Source: Nannochloris sp. 'desiccata'
Lineage: Eukaryota; Chlorophyta; Trebouxiophyceae; Chlorellales; Chlorellaceae
NCBI GenBank assembly: GCA_019044685.2
Contig: JAGTXX020000001.1
Coordinates: 558,001 to 622,000 of the forward strand
Length of the DNA: 64,000 nucleotides
Reading direction: 5' to 3'
The notes under the pieces are model-generated. The model had not been told where the DNA came from and did no database searches. It saw nothing but the letters and a program-made list of their open reading frames with translations. A program made the translations under genes and the position numbers. Positions 42,801 through 54,906 of this stretch are shown here, in pieces; the stretch's first letter is position 1, and each line of letters begins with the position of its first letter.

Positions 42801-45800
42801 GAGTCGAATGGAATAACTAGCAAGTTGAGAAAATATGGATTTGTTTCCTTCCACAACCGACGGGGATTGCATTTCAAAGTGGTCTCATTCCAAATTTCTG
42901 CTTAAGTAACCCTCAATGTTCATTCAGGACTTCAAAATTTTAATCCTAGACCAATGCAAATCCAATAAAAAAACAAAATAAAAACCTGCCTTTTCACTTA
43001 AGAGCTCACTCCACACAGAGCCGTCTCCGTCCTGTTGCTGCTTGCCAAGGAGAGATTCTTCGCAAGCCTGTGCTGCGCTGAGGAAAGGCCACAGCCAATC
43101 TACGACAGGGTGAGGAACAGGCATCTTATTGCGAGAACCTGGGTTTTCAAACCTCCAGGAAGACAGCTGCAGCAAAGTGCGATTTGCTTGGCAAGTGCCA
43201 GAGGAAGCTTGCAGAGAGGCACGTTGCAAAGCGACGGCAGTTGTAATTGCGGTGCGCAAAGCAGCTAATGTATCCGAGAACATATTTGAAGAAACCATAG
43301 GGTTAGAAAAATAGACGCCCAAGCATTGGATTGCATCCGTCAAGTGAGACGCAACGTTTGATCCCATCACCATTTGAGTTGAAGATGAGCTGGTATCTGC
43401 TTGAACGCCATTCTCCAGCAAGGGTTTCTTTATATCAGCACATTGAGAAAGTATAGATGCAGCCCAGGACTGGTGCAGACTTTCCCCAGCGCCACGCTCC
43501 ATGAAGACGTGGAGGGCTTGGACAAAGGTAGCCACAGCCAACGCTGCCTCCTGCTCGGAGACCTCGTCGTCGTCATCAGTAATCATTATTTCATCCTCTT
43601 GCTCTGCTGATTGACCCAAAAGAAGTTGACCCATCTTTTGCCCAGGCAATATAATGCTCAGTGCCAATGCAGCTTGAGACAGATTGGATGAAGCTGAGAA
43701 GGCGGAGGCAGGGATTGACACGTCGCCACCATATGGGTTGGCGGTGGCGCATAATGCCAGCCTGCCAGCCCAATGTAAAACGTGAGCCAAGTCGCGATTT
43801 GCAGACATTGCAGCAGAATCTGCTGCATATGCCGCAACTGTGAGGGGCACGGGCCAAGTTCCAGGCTGGAACCAAAGTTCTCTGGCAGCGGCAGGGCAGT
43901 CTGCGGCGCAGGTGTAGAAAATATTCTGGTCCTCTTCCCGCAAATTGATATCATCGCATGGCTGGATATAGATAGATTCAAATGCCTTTTGAATAGAAGT
44001 TTCAGCACCCAAGCCTCTAGAGCAGAGGTTGCGCATCAAGCCAACCCAGCGAACCAGCTCCCGGAGTGAAGGAGGACGCCTGTGCCTAGCGAATGCTTGG
44101 TCCCGCATCGCCGAATGCACTGCCGCCATGATATGTGGCAGTCGATTACCAGGGATTCCTTGCAAAGCAGCAACAGTCTGAAGTTGCTCAGATGCATCAC
44201 CCGCTCTCGCCTCTTGGCTTAGACCAGTGAGGCGATCCGGCAATAAGAAGAGCTCAAGACCGCGATTTCTCATAGCTCGCGATACTTCGCCGTGCTTTGG
44301 ATCAAAAGTCATAAATAAACGAAAGTTCGGATGAGGAGAGATAACTCGAGGTCCTTGTGCACCAGTGCCGCACTCGTTCAAATATAGTACACCATGTGGT
44401 TCTAATAGAGGATTCAATCTATCAAGAACACTAGGATTGCACAGATTTGCATTATCAAGCACTACCCAGCGTCCTTCAATTATCGCTCTGCAAATCAATA
44501 AAATGTGTGCTTGATTAGATATGGAATATAAAATCGGAGGAAAACAAATAACATTAAATAATTTTACTTGCCTTGTTAGACTACCATCAACCCATTCAAA
44601 CCTGCCATCCATATCATTGCCAGCAGCTTGAATAGCAACGCTCAGCAACTGTGCCCTGCCCAAGCGCTCAAATACTTCGACTTGTCCTAACCCAGGAAGG
44701 CAATCAGCCAAGGTGCTTATTGCGCTAAGAACACTCTCCGCAGCAGCAGCAGTCGCAGAAGGAGACTCGCTCGCAGTTTTTAGCTTGCGCCACTGGCCAG
44801 CTAGGCTGCCAACTTGTTCGCTAATTTCAACAGAGCTGGCTAACACAGTCGCCATCAAACCAGTGAAAACCTCTTCCACTAAAGCAATAAGATGATGCCG
44901 CTTGCGAACCATGTCTACTTGCTCAAACCCACCGAGTAGATCGGAAGTATCAGTTCCGCTATTAAGTGGAAGTTCAAGAAGGTCCCTTCCAGAAAGCTGT
45001 GCCAGGGTGCGAAGGACTGCCGTCTTTCCGCTTCCAGACGGACCTACCAACAAGCACATCCAATTTAAGGAAATGCACTCAGCAACAGACTCTACTAAAG
45101 GTGCAATGGCCCCTAGAAGCGCGTGTTTTTCAAAGAGTGTTTCCTTTGCGAACTTATGTCTAGGCAGAATTGCCCACCCAATCTGCAAAGACTGAGGTTT
45201 CAACGAAAATCGTGGATCAATTTGCAAGTTGCCAGGGAGAAAGCTTCCAAGCGTTGATAGCACGTGAGCGCGATCTTCAGGAGTTCGCATGCGACTAACG
45301 AAGAGCATCTGGGCATAATGAAGAGCTATATCCGCATGCTGCATGGTAGCCGCTGCAGTGGAGGATGTAATTAACTCGCACCATCGCAAAAGATCGCGAA
45401 GATTGAATTCCCATGGACCGCCAACTGCACCGAATACGCGAGTCTCGCGAGGATCTGTATGAAGAATGTGCAAAAACTCCACCATCTGTTGCAATAATTC
45501 GCTCGGCACAGTTGGATACAGTACTCCAGCAATAAAAAGCAAGTCAGATCGCTGCAATAACTCCACGTGTACCCGACTAAAGCGATTCAAGAACGATTTG
45601 GGAAGGCCCTTCCTCCCCCCTCCTTCTTGCAGTGGGTTCTGCGCACCAAAAATCCTGAAGCCTTGCGCACACTTGAATTTGGAATTCAGTTCAGGAATGA
45701 ACACCTCAGCACGATGATCCAGCAAAGCATTGAGACCTTCAAGCACAGTTTGGTTAGCGAGGTTTAATTCATCAAGAAGCACCCACGCACCAGACTTGAT

Positions 45801-48800
45801 AGCTTGAAGGAGCGGGCCATCAGACCAAGCAAACTCACCTGGACCGCCACCTTCGACAGGGAGGTCCGCACCTAACAGATCCATCATATCAGTTTGTTCG
45901 CTCAAATTAATTCGGACAAATCCACGGCCTAAAGCTTTGGACACAGCGGCAATAAGAGATGTCTTTCCAACTCCAGGGCTGCCTTCAAGGAGAATTGGTT
46001 TGCGCAGCTGCATTGCGCGAAGGACTCTAAAAGCGTTCTTAGCAGTAGTAGGCGCATTGAAATTAAATGGCGCTCCTTGCGATACGGGCTCGCCGATTCT
46101 ATCAAGATAGAATGGTGACAGGCCCCACTTATTGCCTGATTCCGCGATGGCAGGCACACAGTCTTTTAAGCTGAGCGCAACTTCGACTTCTTGTTGAAGG
46201 TCATTTGGCAGCTGCCCTGTGAGGAACCGCATGCACCTAGACCGCAACGTTATTGAAGCCTCTTCGGACAGTCCCACTCCCAAACCAATGCCGTCCAGAA
46301 ACGCAACGTGGGCACCATGCGCAAAAGCAATGTAAGGATTTACCAACTGGGCGGTAGAATTAACGAATTCGATCCATGTTAACAAATCTCTAACAGACAG
46401 CACTTGTCTGGCAATCGACGCAACATGATCCTTATAATAGGCCCAAAATTGCAACAGAAGCGGAGTAATCAACAGGCGAAGCTCTGGATCTCCAATTCTA
46501 GCCTCCAATATAGCGCGCAATTCAGCTTCATCATCCATCGCAGGTACCCAAATTGTAGTGAAACGATTATTAAGAGCTGGCGAAAGTTCCTTTTTACCAT
46601 AATCACCACCAGGATTCATTGTAGCGATTACACGGAAATCAGGATGGGCGACGACTACTTCAGTACTGTTGCCCCCTTTCTCTGCGAGTGTCACGCTTCG
46701 GCTTGGTTCGAGGACACTATTCAAACGCTCCAGCACAGAATCTTCTGCAAGATTCAATTCATCGATAAGAATAATATCGCCACGCTTCATAGCTACGATT
46801 AAAGGCCCGTCGACCCATTCAAAAGGCGCACGATAAGTTGCCAGGTGCTGCTCCATTGCTTGCGCATGCTCTAAAAGTTGCTGCTTATGACGCCCACGGG
46901 CTGCATTGGCGATGACTACCGCTTCTACAATAGTTGACTGCAGCTCGGTTATAGACTGGGCGCTCGGCTTCTCTACAAGTTTAGCTTTCGCTTTCTTCGC
47001 AACGCCATTAAAGGCTTCAATGCTCTCACGCAGCATAGACAACGCAGACTCGCGACTCCTATTCGGGCGATACCCTCCTAAGAAGTCAGAAGTTTCTGTA
47101 TGTTGATTGCAGTTGATGATGCGCAAGGTTTGATCCCTCGCAAATGCTGCTAATTGACAAACTGAAGTTTTGCCTAGTCCAGTCTCGCCGACAAGGAGAG
47201 CTGGCTCCGCAGTTCGCAAACAACGATCAAGGAGCCAATACATCCTTCGGAAAGTCTTTGTCCAGACTAAACGGCCTACACCAGACGATGCTGCTTCAGC
47301 TTCGCTCATTTGCGGCATATCAACACTATCATAAAGTGCTTGCATGTCAATCTGCAAAAAATGTATTGAAGTATTAGAATTACTGATATTTTTAGAAGAC
47401 CTCTGTGACCTCTGCTTATACACAAACTAAACATTCATTAAGGTTAGTACCTTCGCATTCAGAATCTTGAGAAGAACTTCATTTACAGTGCTGCGTTCGT
47501 CATCACTGCGTAGGCGTTCGCCAAGCACAGCATATCCATCTTCTGCGAGTTGCTGATACCCCACTGCACCACGACCAGCCCAGCGAAAGAGATCTCTTGG
47601 GGTAATAAAGCCGTGGCGCCCAGCAAATACATTGCTCAATGCACGTCTCCTCTGCAGTTCACGCATGACTGAGACCAATTTGCTGGCGTAGCTTGGAGCG
47701 ATGGCGCAGCGCTTTTCCAAGATTACGTGTAGCTCGTCATCAGGAATGTCTTCAACATGCAACTCTAAGAAACGAGAGCGGAAGGCTCTACTAAGAGTCT
47801 TGCGCCCTGCATAAAGGCCAGGTGGATTCTGCGTTGCAAACAGCATAAAATGAGGGTGAGGCTTTACCACCTCCTGCAGTTCTGGCACAAACAACTCGCG
47901 GTTATCATCAAGAAGCCTATTCAGCGCCTCTAGCACCTCGGTTGGCGCTAAATTAAGCTCATCAAGTACAATCCAATGCCCTTTTCGTACAGCTTGGACC
48001 AGCAATCCTTCCTGGAAAACCAGCCGCCCCTGCTCATCGCTGACATAGGTACCAAGGTATTCTTGCAGATCAGTCTGCTCGTGATTGTTGATTCGAACAA
48101 AGTGATGACCTGTTTGAGCTGCAAGGTATCCAACCAAAGACGTTTTGCCACTGGAAGTTGGACCTTGTAATAAAATGGGATACTTTCGGAGCAGCACCGC
48201 CCGAGCCAAGTTGCGCAGATGTTGCATCACGGTAGGTGTAGCTACAAAAACACCGCCTTTGCCATCATCTTCTCTTGTTTCAGCCACTGGAGAGTCTCCT
48301 ACTTCAACCCAGTAGTGATCAAACAGCACACACGTCTCAGACGGGGCCGACGGCGAGGCATTCATAAGAGCCTTCAAGCTCGTTCCCTGACCTACTAGAT
48401 GCTGCAACATGAGCTTCAACATTATTTCTGTACTGGAAGGATCCAACTGAGTTAAGAAAGACATAGCGAAGCCATCATAAAGAGCACGTTGTAACCCATA
48501 CACCGCTGAAGCCCTTGCTGCATACTCGAGTGCTCTTGATAGAGTACGTAAATTGTACGTAGGCTTATGCCCAGCACCATCTTGCAATGTTGTATCAGCA
48601 GCATCTTTCACAGCCAGGTAGAAATCGACTACATCATGCACTGGAGCTCCCATTGCAACTGGCAGCAAATGCCCAGCAACAATGGCAGCCAAGTCATCTC
48701 GATGTCTTGGTTCTCCAACCCATATCTCGGTAAAACGGTTACGTAAAGGTCCAGGAAGATCTCTTTTACCGGCATCTGTCGCGGGATTCATAGCTGCAAA

Positions 48801-51800
48801 AATTCTAAAATTTGGGTGTTTGGCTATGGCATCCACATCACCACGCTCTGCTACAGTGATACTGCCATCATCTTCTTCTAAAAGGCCAGAAATACGTTCC
48901 AATGCCTCAGCAGGTGCTAAATTAATTTCATCCAGTAGTAGCCACCACCCTTCACGCACTGCTTGTAGCAGCGCGCCTTCAAAAAAACCAAAAGCAAAGC
49001 CTCCCTCGGCCGCTATTGCCGTGTTCTCAGCAGCATCAAGTTGAGCAATAAACGCTATCCATTCTTCACGCAACTTCGTATCAAGATTCGATACCGTCTT
49101 TTTCACCTTTTTAGCGCCTCCATTTGCAGTAGACGTCTCAGCTACGGATACTTGCGGTGCTGCACTTGGGGTCTCGACCAGCCCCGTCTTTTTAATTGCA
49201 GTTCTGAAGGCTTTGACCAGCTGGTGCCACCTTCTTTTCGTTGCCATCTTCATCACGCGGTCCAAAAACTCGTCATTATTCCCTCTCTGCCAGGTGCGTC
49301 TCACCAGATCGATAAAACCAGGCAACAGTCCAACAATCGGGTCGGCCGGTTGCAGTGGTCGGAAGCCTCCTATAAGATCTGAAGAATCAGTTTGTTGACT
49401 TAGATTCACTACAACTAGCTTCGCACCTACCTGAGAAGCTATTTCTTGCACCAAGGTCGTCTTTCCGGTACCAGTTTCTCCTACAAGGAGTACCGGTTCG
49501 GCATTGACGGCTGCTACCGCAACACGTTCCATGTGTCTCATTGCATGCCCAGTCTGCGCAAATCTAGAGTTCCCTCTACTGCCGCTAGTATTATTTTGAG
49601 ATATCTTTAATAAGGGTAAACCGGCACGTCCAATAGTGACTTGATCGCCTTGTACAGCAATAGCTGGCTTAGCAAGTTGGCTATAGTGTTCTGCCGTCGA
49701 TGCTGGCACCGCAAATAAAGAAGCTAAAGCAACGAGAAGTTTATCTGCTACTTCGTGGTTACTGAGACCAGAACATAAGCAATCTGCAGCTTCTACAAAT
49801 GCAGCTTCACGTAGAGCAATAGGAATATCTGCTACGTTTGTAATAGTAGTGTTATCTTCCAACCTGTCGGTGGCAGCTGAGGCAATAGTTCCGCTCCTGC
49901 GATTTAAAGAGCGTTTAATGAGAGGCAAGTGCTGCGCAACCATACGCCGTGCCCATTTTAAAACATCTCTAAAACTAAAATAACGACCTAAATTGGACTC
50001 GCCAGGTCGTAAACCAGCATCAGACAACGCCAGAGCTATCCTTTGATCCAGGTGCTCTATTTCTTCAGTTTCATCCTTGTTGTCAGCAGAAGAAAATGAG
50101 GAGACATTGCGCTGCCTGGTGGCAACCTGCACCAACGCCACGCTTGCCATAGCATGATGCACTAACAAAGCTACAGGGGGAAATAATTTGCCTACAATTT
50201 CTGCCTGCTCAGCAGGCGTAGCAGGCTCCATTCGTACAGAATGAAACAACCCACCCAACAAATCTTTCACCGCTGCACTACTTCCGTACACACCAGCACC
50301 CATTGCACCAGGGTCCGACGTCACAGTAGCGATCAACTGAAATCCGTGCACTGCAGTGAGCTCTTCTCCACGAGACGGTATGTGCAACATTCTTCTTTCT
50401 ACGAGCGGTAACAACATAGCCAACACCTCTGCTGATGCTAAATTAATATCCTCAATAATAACCCAAGACCCTTTTACAACTGCTTGTGTTAAAAGACCCG
50501 GCTGCCAAACAAACTCACCTGGTTTAGTTGCACATACATACGCTCCCAAGAGCGTTTTGGAATCAGTTTGATCATCGAGGTGGACTCGGACCAAGTCATG
50601 GGCGTTGTGGGTAATTTCTGCAAGGTGAGCGAGAAGGGCAGATTTGCCGCTACTAGGGGGGCCTTCTAGTAAGAGAGGAGATTCCATACATAATCCCAAA
50701 GCGCAAGATTCTAAATTACGCTGCATTGAAGGGGTGAGAACGAGCAAAGATGGCCTTGATGGGACTAGCGAAGAAGAAGTACCCTTTTCTCTTGCGTGTT
50801 TTTCTTTACGAGGCAGATCAAGGCCACAGACTTCAACGTAATTACGAGGAGGTGTGAGAGGCCATCCATGGTATAAAGGTTCATCGGCTTGCTTTCTTTT
50901 CTTCCCCGTAGTAGTCTTTCCAGTCCTTGTAGTGGTACTACTAGGCGATGACGATGCATGTGTATTACTAGAACCACTATATAGCATAGCAGCTTGCTCT
51001 ACTGCGATGGCAGCACACGCATTTTAGCAGCTTGCTCTACTGCGATGGCAGCACACGCATTTTGCCACCTCAATGCTGCTGCAGAAGTATCTTCAAAAGA
51101 TAAAAGTCGCTGTAATAGCCTTGCGGTAAAGGCATCACCTCCCGATAAAGAAAGACCGAGGCAGTAAGCACCACACCACTTCACATCAATGTCTGGGTGA
51201 GACAACATGGGCAATAAATCTGGCCATTTCCATAAATCTCTTAAGTTTCTACTGTTTTGTAGACCCCAAAGGGTGCAGCGAGCGAGTTCGAGAGACGCTA
51301 CGTTGCCACTAGGAAGAGACTGTGTTTGAGAGATGTAAGAAAACGGGCCAGCAGCATTTTGGAAATAGCGAACAGCCTCCCTGCAGAATTATTTTAGAGC
51401 AAAAATTAATTCGAATTAGTTTTTAATTAATGTCGAATCAAGTTTATTTGTTAATTACAAGCCCAAAAAAGACTTACATTTCAATGTGAGGCGCTACCAT
51501 CAACACTTTGATTAGACTTGCCGCCACTGCAGACGGGTGGTGGGGCGGTGAAGAAGTACTTGAACTGGGACTTCCCACGCTAGATAGAGCATCGTCGATT
51601 ATTGATGAAACAATAGCTACTATAACTGTGCGGCATATTGTTGCTGTGGGAAGAGTATACTCGGGGTTTAATAGCAGAGTTTGTAGAGCTGGCAGCAATG
51701 CCAGAGAGCGCTGCAAGATGATTTAAATTTAAATTTTGTTCAGTAAGATGAGCTAAATCTGCTTGATTATAACAAGCCTCAAATGATATATTCAACGGCT

Positions 51801-51922
51801 ACCAAGCTTACCTCATCGGCTAAGGCTTGTTGCAATAAAGGCTCCTCTTCAGCTGCTGGACATCGTAGACACAGGCGGCGCAAGGCATCCCTGAAATCTA
51901 TTGCTGTGGGTTCTAACGCCAT
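33862..51922 (-). CDS. MDN1: Midasin, giant AAA ATPase of 60S ribosome biogenesis (frame disrupted by a duplication)
   Basis: Midasin (Rea1) removes assembly factors from pre-60S particles. Seven exons: 51922-51812, 51710-51478, 51380-47451, 47351-44572, 44487-42986, 42748-41093, 40994-33862. Junction codons all fit, and the total is 17,345 bases. Subtracting one copy of the 38-bp duplication at 50988-51063 leaves exactly 5,769 codons (5,768 residues). The N-terminus is MALEPTAIDFRDALRRLC. Six Walker A motifs in order: GPPSSGKS, GETGTGKT, GPTSSGKT, GETGLGKT, GSPGVGKT, GPSGSGKT, each followed by a Walker B such as LLDEINLA. A long helical linker follows, then a Glu/Asp/Gln-rich acidic tract (about 36760-34950), then the MIDAS domain with DDSRS (DxSxS) near 34470. 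Intron 44571-44488 is GC-AG. Frames starting at 50987, 47423, 42872 and 41082 are exons with intron read-through. Confidence 0.95.
34950..36760 (-). other. Acidic low-complexity tract of midasin
   Basis: About 600 codons dominated by Glu, Asp, Gln and Gly (GAA/GAT/CAG-rich on the minus strand). This is the D/E-rich segment known in all midasins between the linker and the MIDAS domain. It creates long spurious open frames on both strands in this stretch. Confidence 0.9.
50988..51063. repeat. 38-bp tandem duplication inside midasin exon 3
   Basis: Two exact copies of a 38-bp unit (50988-51025 and 51026-51063). On the minus strand the first copy reads in frame (ALRWQNACAAIAVEQAA), but 38 is not a multiple of three and the second copy leads to a TAG. 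Skipping one copy joins EQAA directly to MLYSGSSNTHA in frame. No GT-AG intron of 38 bases can be drawn that removes it. Confidence 0.95.
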
Positions 51923-52411
51923 ATTAGAAACGATGTCAGAGTTTATTAAAGCAAAATTGAGTTGATAACTTGCAAGTTATTGGGAAATTCGATCTCAAAT
52001 GAGATGCATGCGAGCTTCAGGATAGTTGAATGAGCATTTATTTCCTTAACAATGATGACTTGAGCTACCAGATTCCAAAAATAAAGTCAAATTCAATAAA
52101 AATTTGTGAATAACTATTTTAAAAGCGATATTTATGGGAATGCAACTTGGTCGCCGACAACGGCATTGCAAAAATTATTTATTTGTTACGGGAGCTTTTT
52201 GAAATAGTAGCCAGCAACTGTTACATCAATGCCATAAACAAATCTACTGGTGTAGATTAATTTCTATATACGGGTGGCCGGAAGTTACGGTAGTGACTTC
52301 TCACGATCCAAGCTATGTTGGGGTAATTCTATTTTTACTTCCCATGACCAAAAAGTTTGCCAGAGTGCAGATCTCAACGAGTGCAAACCTCCCTGCAGCA
52401 AAAAGTGAAAG
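51923..52411. promoter_or_regulatory. Midasin upstream region
   Basis: 489 bases between the midasin start and the permuted tRNA. It should contain the midasin promoter. An ATGATGA at about 52052 was examined as a snoRNA box C, but no box D follows. No gene seen. Confidence 0.4.
52400..52404 (-). terminator. Pol III terminator of the permuted tRNA
   Basis: TTTTT on the minus strand, seven bases after the 5'-half of the permuted tRNA gene. Confidence 0.65.
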
Positions 52412-52532
52412 TAAGAGTCGTGCGCTCTACCAACTGAGCTACTCAGGCCTGTAGAGATGAACTTGTGACAGTTCCATTTGGCTTGAATGGATTAACCACC
52501 TAAGGAGGGGCTCGAACCCTCGGCCACACGAT
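52412..52532 (-). tRNA. Permuted tRNA-Lys(CUU) gene
   Basis: The two halves of a complete tRNA occur in reversed order on the minus strand. First comes the 3' half (52532-52497): A38, anticodon-stem TCGTG, variable TGGCC, T-arm GAGGG-TTCGAGC-CCCTC, acceptor CTTAGGT and discriminator G73. After a 48-base spacer comes the 5' half (52448-52412): acceptor GCCTGAG, TA, D-arm GCTC-AGTTGGTA-GAGC, G26, anticodon-stem CACGA, and loop CTCTTA with anticodon CTT. Rejoined, every arm pairs: acceptor 7 bp (two G-U), D 4, anticodon 5, T 5. A box TAGCTCAGTTGG and B box GGTTCGAGCCC are intact but in inverted order. Flanks can form TTTC/GAAA (4 bp) next to the junctions, a bulge-helix type splice site, and TAAGAG upstream is complementary to CTCTTA. 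Permuted tRNA genes, matured through a circular intermediate, are known from Cyanidioschyzon and some green algae. Confidence 0.9.
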
Positions 52533-52620
52533 GTTTCTAACTCTTAGATACCACAAAGCGGTTTTAGGTCAAATAGATCCCCATAAAATTTAAAAAAAAA
52601 AGCTCACCCGGAGTGTCAAT

Positions 52621-53761
52621 TCTAGCTATTTTGAGAGGGAACCAATTAACTCCTTTTGTTAATTGGCTCCCTCTCAAAGTGCTGGGATTATATATCAAAG
52701 GTGTTCAGCGAAAAAAATATTTTTTTCGTTAGCATTCTTTGATCGACAAACTAAAACTCTCCCGTGCGTGCTTTCGCCGTCAGCGGGGGATGTATATTAT
52801 AGCTCTAATTATATTGGAGCTATCTGAGGCCACGCGGTCTCTAATAATGCGGTATTTGAGGATTTATTTTCTCAACTAACCGGCAATTTAACAACACTTC
52901 AGAAATCAACCTCTGCACGTTGTTTCACAGATCGAAGATAGATGGAGAGCCTCATAACTCACCTCTATATTCGAGCTTCTTCAGCCCCCGGGTCCGCTGG
53001 ACTCCATCACGCTGACTTTTTAACCCCCATATTCGGGTGCTTGCCATCGAGCCCCGATGCTGCCACCCACTGGGAGGCAGGATTTCTACCATCAATAATC
53101 TTTTATTGATTAAGCTATCTCAGCAAAACAACGCAGGGAAACCTCGTTCCTCAACTGAGTAGTGATGAGAGGTCCAACATCATTCCCTTGCATGTGGTTG
53201 GTGGCGTTTTGCATATTCACCGTCATATGCCGTGGATTGGTGGTGGGCAGCTTTTTCTCTACTCTTTCAATACTCGCGCAGAGATTTCTGCACGACCTGG
53301 TTTTACTTGACTGATTTATCACCAATAAAACCCCTCTTTTTGTATGGTGCTTCTTATCATACCTCCCAGTGGCGTTTCTGAAACGCCGCTCTTTTCATTC
53401 AGACCCTGAAAAATGGATCTGGATCCTTTCCAGTGAAGAATTCATTCTTTGCTCAACATTTTTTATGTTGTATTGATGGGTAATCAAAGTATCTCTGGTT
53501 ATCTATCACCTTTCTTGAGTTAAAATGTAGGGTTTTTGCCTTTTGCTCATTACCGCCAGGTATGGTGGTTGGTGGCGTTTTGCATATTCACCGCCCCATG
53601 CTTATGTTTTTGGGTTGGCTAACCTCAATTCTAGACTCTTGTCTTTTTTCTACTTTTTATACATTCCCATGTTATAGGGAAGCCTGCGAGTCACCTGACT
53701 CTCTCACCAGGGCGGTGGGACTGGGCCACATGTAAGATCCTCAATCAATCAGAGTGTCAAT
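52621..53761. repeat. Satellite unit 1
   Basis: Complete unit of 1141 bases. Its left edge (about 52611) adjoins unique DNA that carries the permuted tRNA gene. Belongs to the same sequence subtype as units 2 and 3. Confidence 0.9.
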
Positions 53762-54906
53762 TCTAGCTATTTTGAGAGGGAACCAATTAACTCCTTTTGT
53801 TAATTGGCTCCCTCTCAAAGTGCTGGGATTATATATCAAAGGTGTTCAGCGAAAAAAATATTTTTTTCGTTAGCATTCTTTGATCGACAAACTAAAACTC
53901 TCCCGTGCGTGCTTTCGCCGTCAGCGGGGGATGTATATTATAGCTCTAATTATATTGGAGCTATCTGAGGCCACGCGGTCTCTAATAATGCGGTATTTGA
54001 GGATTTATTTTCTCAACTAACCGGCAATTTAACAACACTTCAGAAATCAACCTCTGCACGTTGTTTCACAGATCGAAGATAGATGGAGAGCCTCATAACT
54101 CACCTCTATATTCGAGCTTCTTCAGCCCCCGGGTCCGCTGGACTCCATCACGCTGACTTTTTAACCCCCATATTCGGGTGCTTGCCATCGAGCCCCGATG
54201 CTGCCACCCACTGGGAGGCAGGATTTCTACCATCAATAATCTTTTATTGATTAAGCTATCTCAGCAAAACAACGCAGGGAAACCTCGTTCCTCAACTGAG
54301 TAGTGATGAGAGGTCCAACATCATTCCCTTGCATGTGGTTGGTGGCGTTTTGCATATTCACCGTCATATGCCGTGGATTGGTGGTGGGCAGCTTTTTCTC
54401 TACTCTTTCAATACTCGCGCAGAGATTTCTGCACGACCTGGTTTTACTTGACTGATTTATCACCAATAAAACCCCTCTTTTTGTATGGTGCTTCTTATCA
54501 TACCTCCCAGTGGCGTTTCTGAAACGCCGCTCTTTTCATTCAGACCCTGAAAAATGGATCTGGATCCTTTCCAGTGAAGAATTCATTCTTTGCTCAACAT
54601 TTTTTATGTTGTATTGATGGGTAATCAAAGTATCTCTGGTTATCTATCACCTTTCTTGAGTTAAAATCTAGGGTTTTTGCCTTTTGCTCATTACCGCCAG
54701 GTATGGTGGTTGGTGGCGTTTTGCATATTCACCGCCCCATGCTTATGTTTTTGGGTTGGCTAACCTCAATTCTAGACTCTTGTCTTTTTTCTACTCTTTA
54801 TACATTCCCATGTTATAGGGAAGCCTGCGAGTCACCTGACTCTCTCACCAGGGCGGTGGGACTGGGCCACATGTAAGATCCTCAATCAATCGAGTGTCAA
54901 TCCAAT
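53762..54906. repeat. Satellite unit 2
   Basis: Complete unit of 1145 bases, nearly identical to unit 1 (isolated substitutions such as AAAATCTAGGG for AAAATGTAGGG and ACTCTTTATAC for ACTTTTTATAC). Its distal junction has a small insertion before the next unit. Confidence 0.9.

Noticed and set aside
52050..52130. Perfect box C (ATGATGA) upstream of midasin
   Set aside because: No box D or terminal stem within 120 bases on that strand.
53110..53325. Conserved 71-codon minus-strand frame repeated in each satellite unit
   Set aside because: Its conservation equals that of the surrounding repeat, it has no family resemblance, and stem-loops run across it. Nothing indicates selection on protein.
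52611..53761. Satellite unit as a self-cleaving (hammerhead) retrozyme
   Set aside because: GTGATGAGAGGTCC resembles part of a hammerhead core, but the GAAA and cleavage-site strands are not in the right places.
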